From Cepaea nemoralis (lineage: Eukaryota > Mollusca > Gastropoda > Stylommatophora > Helicidae), in NCBI GenBank assembly GCA_014155875.1, contig JACEFZ010021728.1:7501-71500 (forward strand): 64,000 nucleotides of DNA, written 5' to 3'. The translations under genes were made by a program, and so were the position numbers. Positions 1 through 10,784 of the stretch are shown piece by piece (within the stretch, counting starts at the first letter, position 1; each line of letters opens with the position of its first letter). Under the pieces are notes generated by a model. The model did not search any database. It saw only the letters and a program-made list of their open reading frames with translations, and was not told the DNA's origin.

Positions 1-870
1 AAGGAGGAGGAGGGAGAAGGAGGGATGAGGAGGAGGAGGAGGAAGAGAAAGGAGGAGGAATGTGAAGGGAGGAGGAGGGATAGGGAGGAGGGGGAGGGGA
101 AGAGGAAGAGGGTAGGAGGAAGAGTGGAGAGGAGGAGGGAGGAGGTAGAGGGAGGAGGAGGAGGGAGGAAAAGGGAAGAGGGAGGAGGAGGGAGGAGGAG
201 GAGGGAGGAGGTAGGAGGAGGAGGAAGAGGAAGAGGGAGGAGGAGGGAGGAGAAAGAAGAGGAAGAGGGAGGAGGAGGGAGGAGAAGGAAGGAGGAGGAA
301 GAGGGAGGAGGAAGAGGGAGGAGGATGGAGAAGGGAGAGGGAGGAAGAGGGAGGAGGAGGAAGGAGGAGGAAGAGGAAGGAGGAGGAAGAGGGAGGAGGA
401 GGAGGATGGAGGAGGGAGAGGGAGGAGGGGAAGAGGAAGAGGGTAGGAGGAGGAGGAGGGGAGAGGAGGAGAAGAAGGGAGAAGGAGGGAGGAGGAGAAG
501 GAGGAGGAGGGAGGAGGGGAGAGGAGGAGGGAGGAGGCAGAGGGAGAAGAAGGAAGGAGGAGGAGGAAGGAGGGAGAGGAAGGAGGGAGAATGAGGAGGG
601 GAGGAAGGAAAGGGAGGTGGAAGAGGAGGAGGAGGGAGGCAGGAGGAGGAGGGATGAGGAGGGAGAGGGAGGAGGAGGGAAGATGAGGGAGGAGGGGGAG
701 GAGGCGGAGGGAGTAGGAGGCAGGAGGATGGAGGAGGAGGGGAGAGGAAGAGGGAGAAGGAAAAGGGAGAAGGAGGAGGGAGGAGGTAGAGGGATGAGAG
801 GGAGGAGGAAGAGGAGAAGGGTGGAGGGAGGAGGTAGAGGGAGGAGAAGAGAGGAGGAGAGAGTTCGCCA
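1..870. repeat. AGG-rich purine tract
   Basis: Almost every base on the + strand is A or G, built from degenerate AGG, AGGG and GGAAG units, and the window opens inside it. Long open frames here (Arg/Glu/Gly only) are a by-product of composition and are not called as genes. Mirror-symmetric polypurine stretches of this kind can adopt triplex DNA; that is a property of the class and not shown here. Confidence 0.95.
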
Positions 871-987
871 TTCCGAATTCATACTCGTCTAGTTCTTCCC
901 TTCTACACGACTGTAGATAACTTCCTTACACATAAAAAGATGAATTGTTATTGATATTGCCGTGGCATGGAGGAATATCAGCAGCAG

Positions 988-1075
988 AGTTGATCCAAAA
1001 AACCAAAGACTGAGATCTACGGAGAGCCATGAACGCCTACGCCAGCCGGCACGGCACTTGATGATGATGATTGCC
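988..1075 (+). mobile_element. LINE-B 3' end remnant
   Basis: The stretch ending in GCCTACGCCAGCCGGCA.GGCAC followed by short TGA repeats matches the 3' end of the LINE-B copy at 26285-26695 (same CGCCTACGCCAGCCGGC motif). It is 5'-truncated to under 100 bp. Confidence 0.6.
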
Positions 1076-1390
1076 GTGTGACGATTCTGTGTAGTCACGT
1101 CATTTTCTTCCCTTTCCCTAGCGTTTTGGTTCGGGGATTCTTTCATCATCATCATCATATATTTACGTACGTATTTTGGGAGGGGGAGGAGGGAGGAGGA
1201 GGAAGAAGAAAAAAAAACTATGACAGTTGACAGCTCTGGAATGAAAGGAAGGCGTGTAGAAAATTTCATCTCAATCGGATGGGCCGTTCGCGAACAAATA
1301 AAGGACATACATATATATATTTACATACATATTTACATACATACACTTTGTTTTATATATATAGATATAGATATATATTGCATATCCTAT

Positions 1391-1618
1391 TTACAGGACA
1401 TCACTGTCAACACCAGCATTTTACTGCTGTTGTTTATGTCTTGGCAAGTTTTACGTTCAGTAATTTGCCACTGCTTTCTAATCGACCGGCTCCCATACCA
1501 ACACGTTCAAACCCCAGCACGATACGGTTTGCTGCTAAATCGGTCGCCGCTCTGTTTCGAACGCGTGGTAAGCAGTTCACGAATCGCATTCGCAATCCTT
1601 TAGGCCACAAAGACTGGC
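1391..1618 (-). mobile_element. SINE-1 copy, minus strand
   Basis: Read on the minus strand it has a tRNA-like head (an A-box region near GTGGCCTAAAGG, then a GTTCGAAAC B-box), a middle part with AGCAGTGGCAAATTACTG and CTTGCCAAGA, and the tail ATGCTGGTGTTGAC...GTCCTGTAAA...GGATATGC. The same order is found in the copies at 1648, 16110, 41149, 41396 and 52055. It lies head to head with the + copy that starts about 30 bp away. Confidence 0.75.
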
Positions 1619-1647
1619 GTTATATATACACACACCTAATAAATAAA

Positions 1648-1843
1648 TGCCGGCTTCGTGGCTTAGAGGTTATGACTGTTCTCCGTAATCTCGTATACTC
1701 TCGTGGGTAACGTGAGACGGTGAGAATCAGCAGTGGTTCGAAACGCATCGGTAACTTACGGGGTATGTGAGCCGGCCGCTCAGAAAGCAATAAGCAATGG
1801 CAAACTACTGAGCGTAATCTTGCCAAGAAATCAACATACAACT
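1648..1843 (+). mobile_element. SINE-1 copy, plus strand
   Basis: A tRNA-like head (GTGGCTTAGAGGTTA, A-box-like; GGTTCGAAAC, B-box) is followed by the SINE-1 middle module with AGCAATGGCAAACTACTGAG and CTTGCCAAGA. The 3' tail is replaced by an AT microsatellite (about 1849-1874). Confidence 0.75.
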
Positions 1844-2586
1844 GAAAGATATATATATATATATATATATATATGATTGAGCTACCGTATAACAGTAGAC
1901 GGTACTACCTGGTTTCTGTTAGCGCCGAGCGTTGGGCGTCGCTTTCCAAACCCGACACCCCACATTGTGCCAACGGCTTCGGGCGGAGGAGCGCAATTGG
2001 GAGGGTACAGGCCTTACCCTGGTGCGAGGAAATGCAACCTAAAGACAAAATGTCATGGCAGGGCAGACCAGGCCCTAAGCCTTGGTTGGCGGCTGGTCTA
2101 GGATCGAAGCTCCGACAGGCGGACAGTTAGAGCATTGCTTTGCTGATCCGGCAGCTTCTGAAGCTTGTCTTGTTCCAGATGTAGAGGTGTTACCTTTCCT
2201 CTGGAGTGAACTAGGCAGGCCGAGAGAGGGATCATGCTGCATGGGCAACACATGATCTCTATATTTTAGCCCAGGCTTTGTGCTATGGAGAGGCAATAAC
2301 TCCATCCCTGGTCTTAACCGGTCTCGGAATCAAAGCGAGAGGCAACTGTTACGGGTTATAAGTCCCTGTCAGTTGGCGTAGACATGGGGCGCCACGCGTT
2401 GCCTCTGACGGTGGGAGACACCTACAGGTGTCACTGATCAGCTACCGCCCGCCTCAAGCTGGGCAGCCCCCGGCCAATTGGGTGCTGATCCGCCACAGCC
2501 TACCTGCTTCAATGGGTGCTTGGGGCTAGGACAAAATCTGAATCGCAGGCTGTAAAACCAATGCACCAGGTACTAATAAAAAGAAA

Positions 2587-5515
2587 AATAGAAACCTCAA
2601 GCTACGGCTTGCAACCTGGAACGTGAGAACCATGTGTCCAGGATTTTCCACTGACTTGACCAATATTAACGATGTGAGAAAAACGGCTGTGATTGATGCC
2701 GAACTCAATCGTCTTAACATTGATATTGCTGGCCTGCAGGAGACTCGCCTCGCTGAGGAAGGGTCACTCAGGGAAAACAATTACACCTTTTTTTTGGAAG
2801 GGTAGAGGGCAGGCAGAAAAAAGGCAACACGGTGTGGGCTTTGCAGTGAAGAATTCGCTACTGGGAATGATTGAAATTCCAGCAGGAGGAAATGAAAGAC
2901 TATTATCCCTGCGCTTGGCAACCTCTTGTGGTTTTGCCACCATTATTACTGCATATGCACCGACACTCGATTCCTCTGATGATGTGAAGGATTCGTTCTA
3001 TGAGGAGTTAGACTCCGTGATCAAGGCAGTTCCAAAATCTGACTACATTTATATGCTCGGTGATTTCAATGCTCGTGTGGGCAAGGACTCGAGTTCATGG
3101 CCAGTGTGCCTTGGAAAATACAACATCGGTCGCATGAATGAAAATGGGCAAAGGCTGCTGGAGCATTGCACCAGAAATGACCTATGTATTACAAACTCCT
3201 TTTTTAAAACAAAAGAGCTGCATAAGGTCACATGGAAACATCCAAGATCCGGCCATTGGCACCAGCTGGACTTCATCATCACACGGAGACAACATCTGAA
3301 CCATATATCATTGACTCGAAGTTACCACAGTGCTGACTGTGATACGGATCACTATTTGGTTGTTTCAAGGGTTAGACTGAGACCAAAGAGAATCTACACA
3401 GCTAAACACAAATCTAGCCCCAGGATTAATATTATTAACACTCATGATCCTGAAAAGTGCTTTCAGTTTCAACAGCAACTTGAAGAAGCGTTCACTGATA
3501 CACCAGAAAATTGTACAGTAAATGAAAAGTGGGGTCAACTTAAGGAAACTCTTTATAAAACTGCCGTAGGGGTTTACGGCACTGTGGATCATAAGAGGCA
3601 GGACTGGTTTGCGGCAAACAGCCAGACTCTGCAGCCCTTGATTGATAAGAAGAAGATAGCTCTCTTAAGAAACAAGGAAAGACCAACGCGTAACACTCTG
3701 AGTGAGCTAAAGCAAGCTAGGAAGGATGTGCAAAAGGCTGCCAGGCAGTGTGCAAATGATTATTGGATCAAGTTATGTGAGTCCATTCAAATCGCAAGTG
3801 ATAAGGGAAACATCAGAAGCATGTATGAAGGAATAAAGAAAGCCTGTGGTCCAGTGATCAAAAGAAGTGCACCATTGAAAACCTTGACTGGAGAAATCAT
3901 AACTGATAAGAAACAGCAGATGGACAGATGGGTAGAGCACTATTTGGAGCTTTACTCAAGTGAGACCAAACTAGCGGATGATGCCCTCAACGCCATAGAG
4001 GCTCTACCAACTCTTGACCACCTGGACACACTTCCCACCATAACAGAAGTTAAGTGTGCTATAAATGAACTTGCATCTGGCAAGGCTCCAGGAAAGGATG
4101 GGATTCCAATAGAGGTTATCAGGAGTGGGCAAGACACACCCACTCTACAGATCCACCAGCTAATAGAGTTGGACAAGTCCAACAGGATTTCAAAGATTCA
4201 AGTATCATAAGACTTACAAGAACAAGGGCGATCGGAGCGACTGCAACAACTATAGGGGTATCTCACTTCTGTGTATTGTTGGAAAAGTATTTGCCAGAAT
4301 TGTTCTGCGCAGACTTCAAGTCCTAGGAGATCAAGTCTACCCCGAATCACAGTGTGGCTTTCGACAGAACCGGTCTACCATTGATATGATATTCTCATTG
4401 CGACAAATGCAAGAAAAATGCCGTGAACAGAATCAACCACTGTTTATTGCCTTCATCGACCTCACAGAGGCATTTGATTTGGTCAGTCGTGAGGGTCTGT
4501 TCAAGGCACTAAAGAAGATTGGCTGCCCATCAACTCTTCTGTCTATTGTGGAATCGTTCCACACAGGCATGAAAGGTATAATCAAGTTTGATGGTGCAAC
4601 TTCTGAAGAGTTTGAAATCAAGAGTGGAGTTAAGCAAGGTTGTGTACTAGCTCCCACCCTCTTTGGAATATACTTTTCACTTCTACTGAAATATGCCTTT
4701 CGTGATCAGGATGGTGGTATATACATTCACTCACGCTCAGATGGCGGCCTCTACAATGCTCAGAGATTGAAGGCCAAGACCAAAATTAGGAGGGTACTGA
4801 TCAGAGAGTTGCTTTTTGCAGATGATGCTGCAGTTACGACCCACTCTGAGGAAGAATTGCAATGTCTACTATCTGCATTCTCCAATGCTTGTTCTGAATT
4901 TGGTTTAACAATTAGCAAAAAGAAGACACAGATTATGTCACAAGGTGCACATGGGGTACCATCAATCTTTATTGACGACGCCGAACTAGAGATAGTAGAC
5001 CATTTTACATATCTAGGATCAGTGGTAAATAGCAAATTATCCCTAGATCAGGAAATCAACATCCGGATTGGTAAGGCAGCAACAACAATGAACAGGTTAA
5101 GAAAAAGAGTCTGGGAGAACAGGAAGCTTACTGCCAAAACAAAAGTCCTTGTCTATCAAGCCTGTGTCCTTAGTACTCTTCTTTATGGCAGTGAAACCTG
5201 GACAACTTACTCACACCAAGAGAAACGTTTAAACAGCTTTCATATGCTGTGACTGAGAAGAATTCTTGGTATTAAGTGGCAAGACAAAATCACAAATACT
5301 GAAGTATTGGAAAGATCACGTTGTGTGGCGGTTTATTCCATGCTCAGTCTTCGTAGACTTACATGAATAGGACATCTTAGGAGGATGGATGATGGTAGAA
5401 TACCAAAGACATCTTTTTTGGTGAATTACAGATGGGTAAGAGATCTCAGGGTCGGCCTCTACTACGATACAAAGATGTGTGTAAGCGGGACATGATTGAT
5501 ACAGGCATTGATAAT
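2587..5515 (+). pseudogene. LINE-A endonuclease/reverse transcriptase ORF, broken
   Basis: The APE-type endonuclease comes first: ATWNVRTM (about 2608), GLQETRL (2731), AYAP, LGDFNARVG (about 3056) and DCDTDH near 3340 supply the usual Asn, Glu, Asp and His residues. The reverse transcriptase follows: GKAPGKDGIP (about 4080), YRGISLL (4252), FIDLTEAFD (about 4450), SGVKQGCVLAPTLF (4621) and the catalytic FADDAA (4816). The frame shifts in a run of eight T near 2789 and again between about 4150 and 4210, and stops appear after 5250 and near 5365. The reading frame leaves this segment at ...GIDN and resumes at 13361 in AQWEQV. It cannot encode a full enzyme as it stands. Confidence 0.9.
5511..5515. 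repeat. Target-site duplication of LTR element 1 (left)
   Basis: ATAAT directly precedes the LTR and is repeated at 13356-13360 directly after the other LTR. A 5-bp duplication is typical of Gypsy/BEL-type integrases. Confidence 0.9.
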
Positions 5516-8055
5516 TGTCAGAACTCGGGGTAGCCACCGCCTAGATGAAAGTATTATTCACTGGCGAGCAACCCCAAATAGTCAGAAACTGACTAGGGAC
5601 AAAATCTATATGGCTGAACTATAGATTAAGCCCTGAATATACAACGTACAGCTCCAAGTGGCTCGTTACAAAATTGAAATAAACTGTGCTGAATATTCGC
5701 CAAGGAATAGGAAAGAGAAGGTTAGCTAGGATAGATTTTTAAGTCTAAATTGAAGTGTAATTGACAACTATCCCAGTACAGGTTTTTCTCCCTGACTGCT
5801 CCCTTCCTTGGTGTCTAAGTGAACCTCCACCAATGCACACACACAACACGTATGCACAATTGGAATTAATATAATGACAGAACTATGAGTTACAACACTA
5901 CAACATTTATTTACTAATCATAATCATAGACATCTGATGGTTTTCAATATGATGATGATGAAATCATATAACATATTGTGATGAGAAACATTACATAACT
6001 TTACTGTTACTTGAACTATCTGGATCTGTGGTCCAGATCCCCTCTCTCCAGTAGAAACAAAAACAGCTTGCTGGTATTCTGACTCCTGTCAGTCCTGGCA
6101 CTACCTAGTCATCACTCGTCCTTGAGATCTTAAACATAGGCGCTCTTTGTGAGAGCTTGAAAGAAAGTCAAGAATGTGTTATATCTAGTTCTACATCAGT
6201 GCAATCCTAAGTAAAACATATCCTAGCCACACATATACAATGACCAGTCTGGCCAAGTTTATCTTCCAGCTCTACTGCGTTCACCATCCTCCTTCTCCCT
6301 ACTGTCTTTAGTCTGGGACGGGCTTTTCAATTGTCTCACACGCCTGTAATTATTACATTTCTGCCGTCCCATGTCTATGTCGCTAATACAGACATTCTGT
6401 GTCGTACAGCCGCTCCGTCCAAGTTGGTTTAGCAGCTCACAGGGTCGGTAATGGTATTATAATAGTACCGGGTCATCCGGGCTTACAAGCCGTTACCAGT
6501 ACCTGTGCCAGGTTTTCGTGAATTACCGTGAACGCACGCCCACAATACACTGAAAAGGTTTAGCACCATATACTCTATACCAATTGTGGATAATGTCTGT
6601 ACCATTCCACCTCTGCTTCCAATGCAATCGATAGGCAAGGTGCCAATGCGCGCACCATAACATAACACTTCATAGTGGTAGGTTTGCATATGACAACTCA
6701 ATATATCAAACATCCAATACACATAAACATATTAATTAAACTAGACATATTATGATACTTTAACATAATAGCATAATGCACTAGTTAGTTTGTATGTATA
6801 CGAAATGAGACGTATATACACAAAAAGAATATGTACGAAGCATAGTCCTAGCATCGTATATTCATATGAAGTTACAAATACATACATCCAACATATACTT
6901 AAACATTAGGCATATGAAAGTATTCCTACATATGAAATGCAAACAAGTTGTAGTAACATGATTATCTACAACGACTGAGAAACTAATAGGGTCCATAGAG
7001 TAACAGACATCTAACATGATAAATGAAAGTCAAAAGTCTGCCTCACAAAAGGTATAGTAAGAACAACTTGTATAGTAAGAACAACCCTTATAGCAATATG
7101 ATATTGTACACAGAACTGAAGAATAATAGTGCACACTCCAGTAACCTACGACAATGATAGTTGCGATAACCTAGCTCAGATATAGACTGGAAATCAGTAC
7201 ATACATCTAAAAGACTTAGATAGTTACTAAGAAATAATTTTCCTAGTGAAATCTAGCAACATCAGAATCATTCATATGACTACAAACATTGAGCTGGCTG
7301 CCTCACCTGTTCTGAAGTCAAACATTTTCTAACATGACCAGAGCTAACAGCCTAATTTATGCTGAGTCCAGCCGACAGTATTATCTCCCAGGAATTCCAG
7401 TCATAAATTCTTCTTTATCTCCCCCTGGCGTTAATTGCAATTCTAACTGCAAAACTTGCTATCACACCCTCAAGCATTCCTGCTTCAGTTTCAATAGCCA
7501 ACATTTACTTTGTGTGGCCAGTCTTGCTCTAATTGCCTTATCAGATCTGTTTCACACCTCCCTGAGTCTGCCAGTCTGAGTCTTATCAGTGATTTCACCC
7601 CTTGCACCTCTAGTCTGTTTCAGATGGAGGTCAGCCATCGCGGTTGGCCAATGTCTTAGCTCTGCTTATCAGGTGTCATGTCATAGGAACAATTAGGTTC
7701 TCAGGGTCAGCTGCCAGTTTACAACTATGTTGGTAACCTGGTTTGCTTGCTTCATGTCTGGTGGGGTTAATTACACACTCCACTGAGTCTGCCCTCCAGT
7801 GGGTGTAATTATCAGTTTGATATGTAACACCTTGAAGCTGGACTGGCTGGGTAGCTTGACTGGTGTCAAAGTACACTTCTCAAATAGAAAGCTATTCCTG
7901 GTGGTTTGTTTACTTGCAGGCTTTGCAAGCTTACGTCAAGATGGCATAGCCTTGAATATAGAGAAAACAGTTTTGTTCGTCTGTTGATTCTCTACATGGC
8001 CCATCAAAAGTGAACCGAAAATTGTTCTGGGAAGTAAAGGCTGCATTTCATGACA
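5516..8055 (-). repeat. LTR of element 1 (3' LTR in element orientation)
   Basis: The 2540-bp copy runs from TGTCAGAAC to CATGACA. It is highly similar to 10785-13355 throughout; by eye the differences are scattered single bases plus one indel of about 37 bp. Short open frames inside are not supported as genes. Confidence 0.92.
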
Positions 8056-8074
8056 GAGCTTCCCCTTTAAAAAA
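8056..8074 (-). other. Polypurine tract of LTR element 1
   Basis: On the minus strand AAAGGGGAAGCTC abuts the start of the 3' LTR (TGTCATG). This is where plus-strand priming is expected, and it fixes the element's orientation together with the primer site at 10761-10784. Confidence 0.6.
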
Positions 8075-8411
8075 AATTTCTGCCAGAAATCTTTTGTCAA
8101 AGCACGCCGTACATCCCAGAATAATGCCTAAGCACTCTCCGTTCTGTATCTGCCTAAAGGTTTCCAATATTCCTTGTGGCAGTGGGTTGTCCTGCATCTG
8201 CATAAAGACGTCCCATTTCCATAATCCAAGGATACTCTGGATAGGTTCTTGTACCTGGTCTTCGGCCGGGATTCCATGCAATAGCTTGGTAAAATCCAGT
8301 AATTGTTAGGAGGTTGTAATTTTACCCTTCTGGGAAAGATCACAATCAACGGGATTCTTCGACGCCTCTGGGCAACTGTTTTACACCACTCACTCACGTT
8401 ATTTAATCCTT

Positions 8412-10251
8412 TCAGCCGAGGATGTCCCCGTAGTGAAGTCTCGCATAAGCTGGCCACAGCAAAGCTTGTCTCCGTGATTTCCCTCCATCCTTATAGATCC
8501 TTAACTGGTCCATCAATAACTCCCTTTTTAAAGGAATAATGTTACACATCATGGTCCCATGATATAAATTCAACTGGCGCTTTCCTCCTTCAAAGTCGGG
8601 CGTAACAATCTTCCCTCCTTTGTACCGCGGTTTCTTCACCTGATAATCAGTTAACGGGCTTGGTTTCTCTGCATTAGAGTTTCTTGTAAAAACCGTGCTA
8701 GAAATTTGAAATTTATTGTGCCAAGTTGTCCTGCCTTGAGAGATAACATAGTTACTCAAGGGCGATAAAGTTGAGTTACTTTTGAATAAAGTACCCACAA
8801 ATAGCTGATCTACTCCTATCAAATCGACCTGACTGAAGAGAAGATTTAGTCCTAAGAGTCTTGATTCCAAACCACCCTTGACTTCTGTTACTTCAGGTTC
8901 CTGTCGCTGGAATTCCATAACTTCAGCTATTGAGATGATAGGCGTTTCTTCCTCCATCTTGTGCAAAGAATTTTCTTCTTTAGCAACTACAGACAATGTT
9001 GTCTGCACAATATGAGAGTCCATACTCTGGCTCATGACAATTCCCTGTTTCCTGGGTCTCCGAACTGGTATACTCCGAGATAACAACTGGAAATGTTTCC
9101 TTGTCTGGATGTTTCTCTCTGGTAGTGCTTTCATGGGCGAAGTCCAGTTGAGATAAATCCTGTGGTGGGCTTGTGCCTAAGCAATCCATCACTTTAGGTA
9201 AATGATTTGAACTGAGATCTAGTGTCTTTTCCTGAGCTGCAGCCTCAAAGATCACAAGGGGTTCCGGATCGTCCTTCATCCCACTGTCAGTCAAATTTAA
9301 TCCCACTGCTTGCTTGCCCAAGCTAAAGGGAATTTAAGTGTCAGTTATCTCTCCATCTCTGACCTCCTTAAAAGATGTCCTCAGGTCATCTTCCTCTTTA
9401 GTTTCACCTCTCGTTGAAGTAAAATGAGATTCCTGGGAGTCTTGTACTGGCAAACCAGTTAATTCACTAATCTTGTAGTGCAAACAGTTGTCCTCTGGGT
9501 AACTGTTAATAGGTAAATTATCTGAACTGATAATTAGTGATTCTTCCCGCGTTGCAGTAGTGAAATTCACCTGGGATTCCGTTTCTTCCTTCCTCCCTAT
9601 TTCAGTCAGATGTAATTCCACTTCGTGATTCTGTGAACAGAAGGGAATGTGAGAATCGGCTAGGTCTCTGCCTGCGACCTCATTAAAGATTGTCTTCAGT
9701 TCCTCTTTCTCTCGAGATTCATTTCTCGTAGCAGTCAAGTGGTTTTCCTGAAGGTCCTCTACTGTTAAACCACTATTGCCGAGGTGCAAACAGTTATCAC
9801 GTTTGTGACTGTTTAAAGTGCCCTTGGCACGTTTCTTTTTCCCTCTTTTCTGTTTCGGACTGGGTCGAATGAGAACCTGTAGTTCCCGGTCCACTAACTC
9901 TGATTCCGCCGTGGGTGACAAAGATGGCCCTTCCTTCCTGGTTGGGTGGGCATCCGTATCTCCTACCTTATGTTCCACTAGAAAGGTTAGTTTCCCCGCA
10001 TTGACTGCTTCCATATGCATTTTCTCCATCTCTACTCCTTCAGTTTTGCTACGCTCTTGTGCGTCAAAGAACTCTTTATTACGTTTAAACATCATTTCTT
10101 CTTCTTGGTCCCACCATTCTAACTCTGCTATGATACATGTTTCTAGTTGCTCCCCCTTTAAGCCTTCTCTTATGCCCTACCCTCTCGCGGTCTCTGAGAA
10201 ATCTGCGCGCGCCTTCATGTCCTCTTCGAGATTCCAGTAACTAAAGTCCAT
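8412..10251 (-). pseudogene. Gag-like ORF of LTR element 1, interrupted
   Basis: An ATG at 10251 (MDFSYWNLEEDMKARADFS) opens a frame that meets a TAG after 24 codons, continues in the same frame to a TAA at 9334-9336, and stays in frame to 8980. Reading then moves to another frame covering 9134-8412. The product is very acidic and hydrophilic. Its N-terminal part (GLKGEQLE..., EEEMMFKRNKEF) resembles the N-terminus of the Gag-like protein of LTR element 2. A lysine-rich block (KQKRGKKKRAK) lies near 9840. No zinc knuckle was seen. Gag function is inferred from position (after the primer site) and from that similarity. Confidence 0.6.
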
Positions 10252-10760
10252 AATTGCTAATGACTATATTTAGGTAAGCTCCTATGTATATATCAAAAAT
10301 CAGATCTAAGCTAGAAAGACAAGAGTTAACTACTGACAGTCTACGCTATCCAATGTGTATAGTTTAGCCTCAAAATAAACATTAAAATGCACTGCATACA
10401 TGTCAAAATAAACATGGCATATATTAGCATAAAATGCAAATCAGTCAAGCAGTTAAATCATCAAACACATCAATGTAAATATGATTAAGGTGTTCACTTA
10501 TCATTAAATGATGAATGGTAACACTAATTGATAATAATTAAAGCAATTATCAATAAATGATAGATGATGGTAGTTTTCTCATAAGTTCTTATCTGTTATA
10601 CACTTTTGAAAAGTTATATCTATACACTGTAACTTCCTCAAATAAAATTAGCTACATTGATATTAGACTATTTTGATGATTGAAGATTACAAGAGTTAAC
10701 TTTTAAAACTCATATGTCTAGGGTCTAGTAGAATCACTATGATTACTAGAATCCTGGTGC

Positions 10761-10784
10761 AGGATCCCGGACGAGCTCCCAATC
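10761..10784 (-). other. Primer-binding site of LTR element 1 (tRNA-Pro type)
   Basis: Immediately inside the 5' LTR the minus strand reads TGGGAGCTCGTCCGGGATCC. This is the complement of the conserved 3' end of animal tRNA-Pro with one mismatch (A for G at position 5), recalled from knowledge of tRNA-Pro rather than from a search. Confidence 0.8.

Larger units (their letters stand above)
1876..5515 (+). mobile_element. LINE-A, main 5' part (interrupted by LTR element 1)
   Basis: This is a non-LTR retrotransposon with a long GC-richer 5' region (about 1876-2590) and a coding region for an endonuclease and a reverse transcriptase. Its C-terminal part and 3' end continue at 13356-13650, after the LTR element inserted at 5516. 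The 5' boundary is approximate, set by the end of the AT repeat and by similarity of 2190-2310 to an inverted fragment at 25440-25560. The clade is not assigned; the EN-RT layout with a C-terminal zinc-finger-like motif fits RTE/CR1-type elements. Confidence 0.85.

Noticed and set aside
25..892. Arg/Glu/Gly ORFs that could suggest a charged protein
   Set aside because: Direct consequence of purine-only DNA.
1648..1720. A functional tRNA gene
   Set aside because: A- and B-box-like motifs are present, but no matching acceptor stem or anticodon arm can be drawn, and the same sequence recurs as SINE-1.
7334..7579. 81-codon ORF present in two near-identical copies (also at 12633)
   Set aside because: It is duplicated because it lies in both LTRs of element 1; no known domain and no sign of selection can be judged from two LTR copies.
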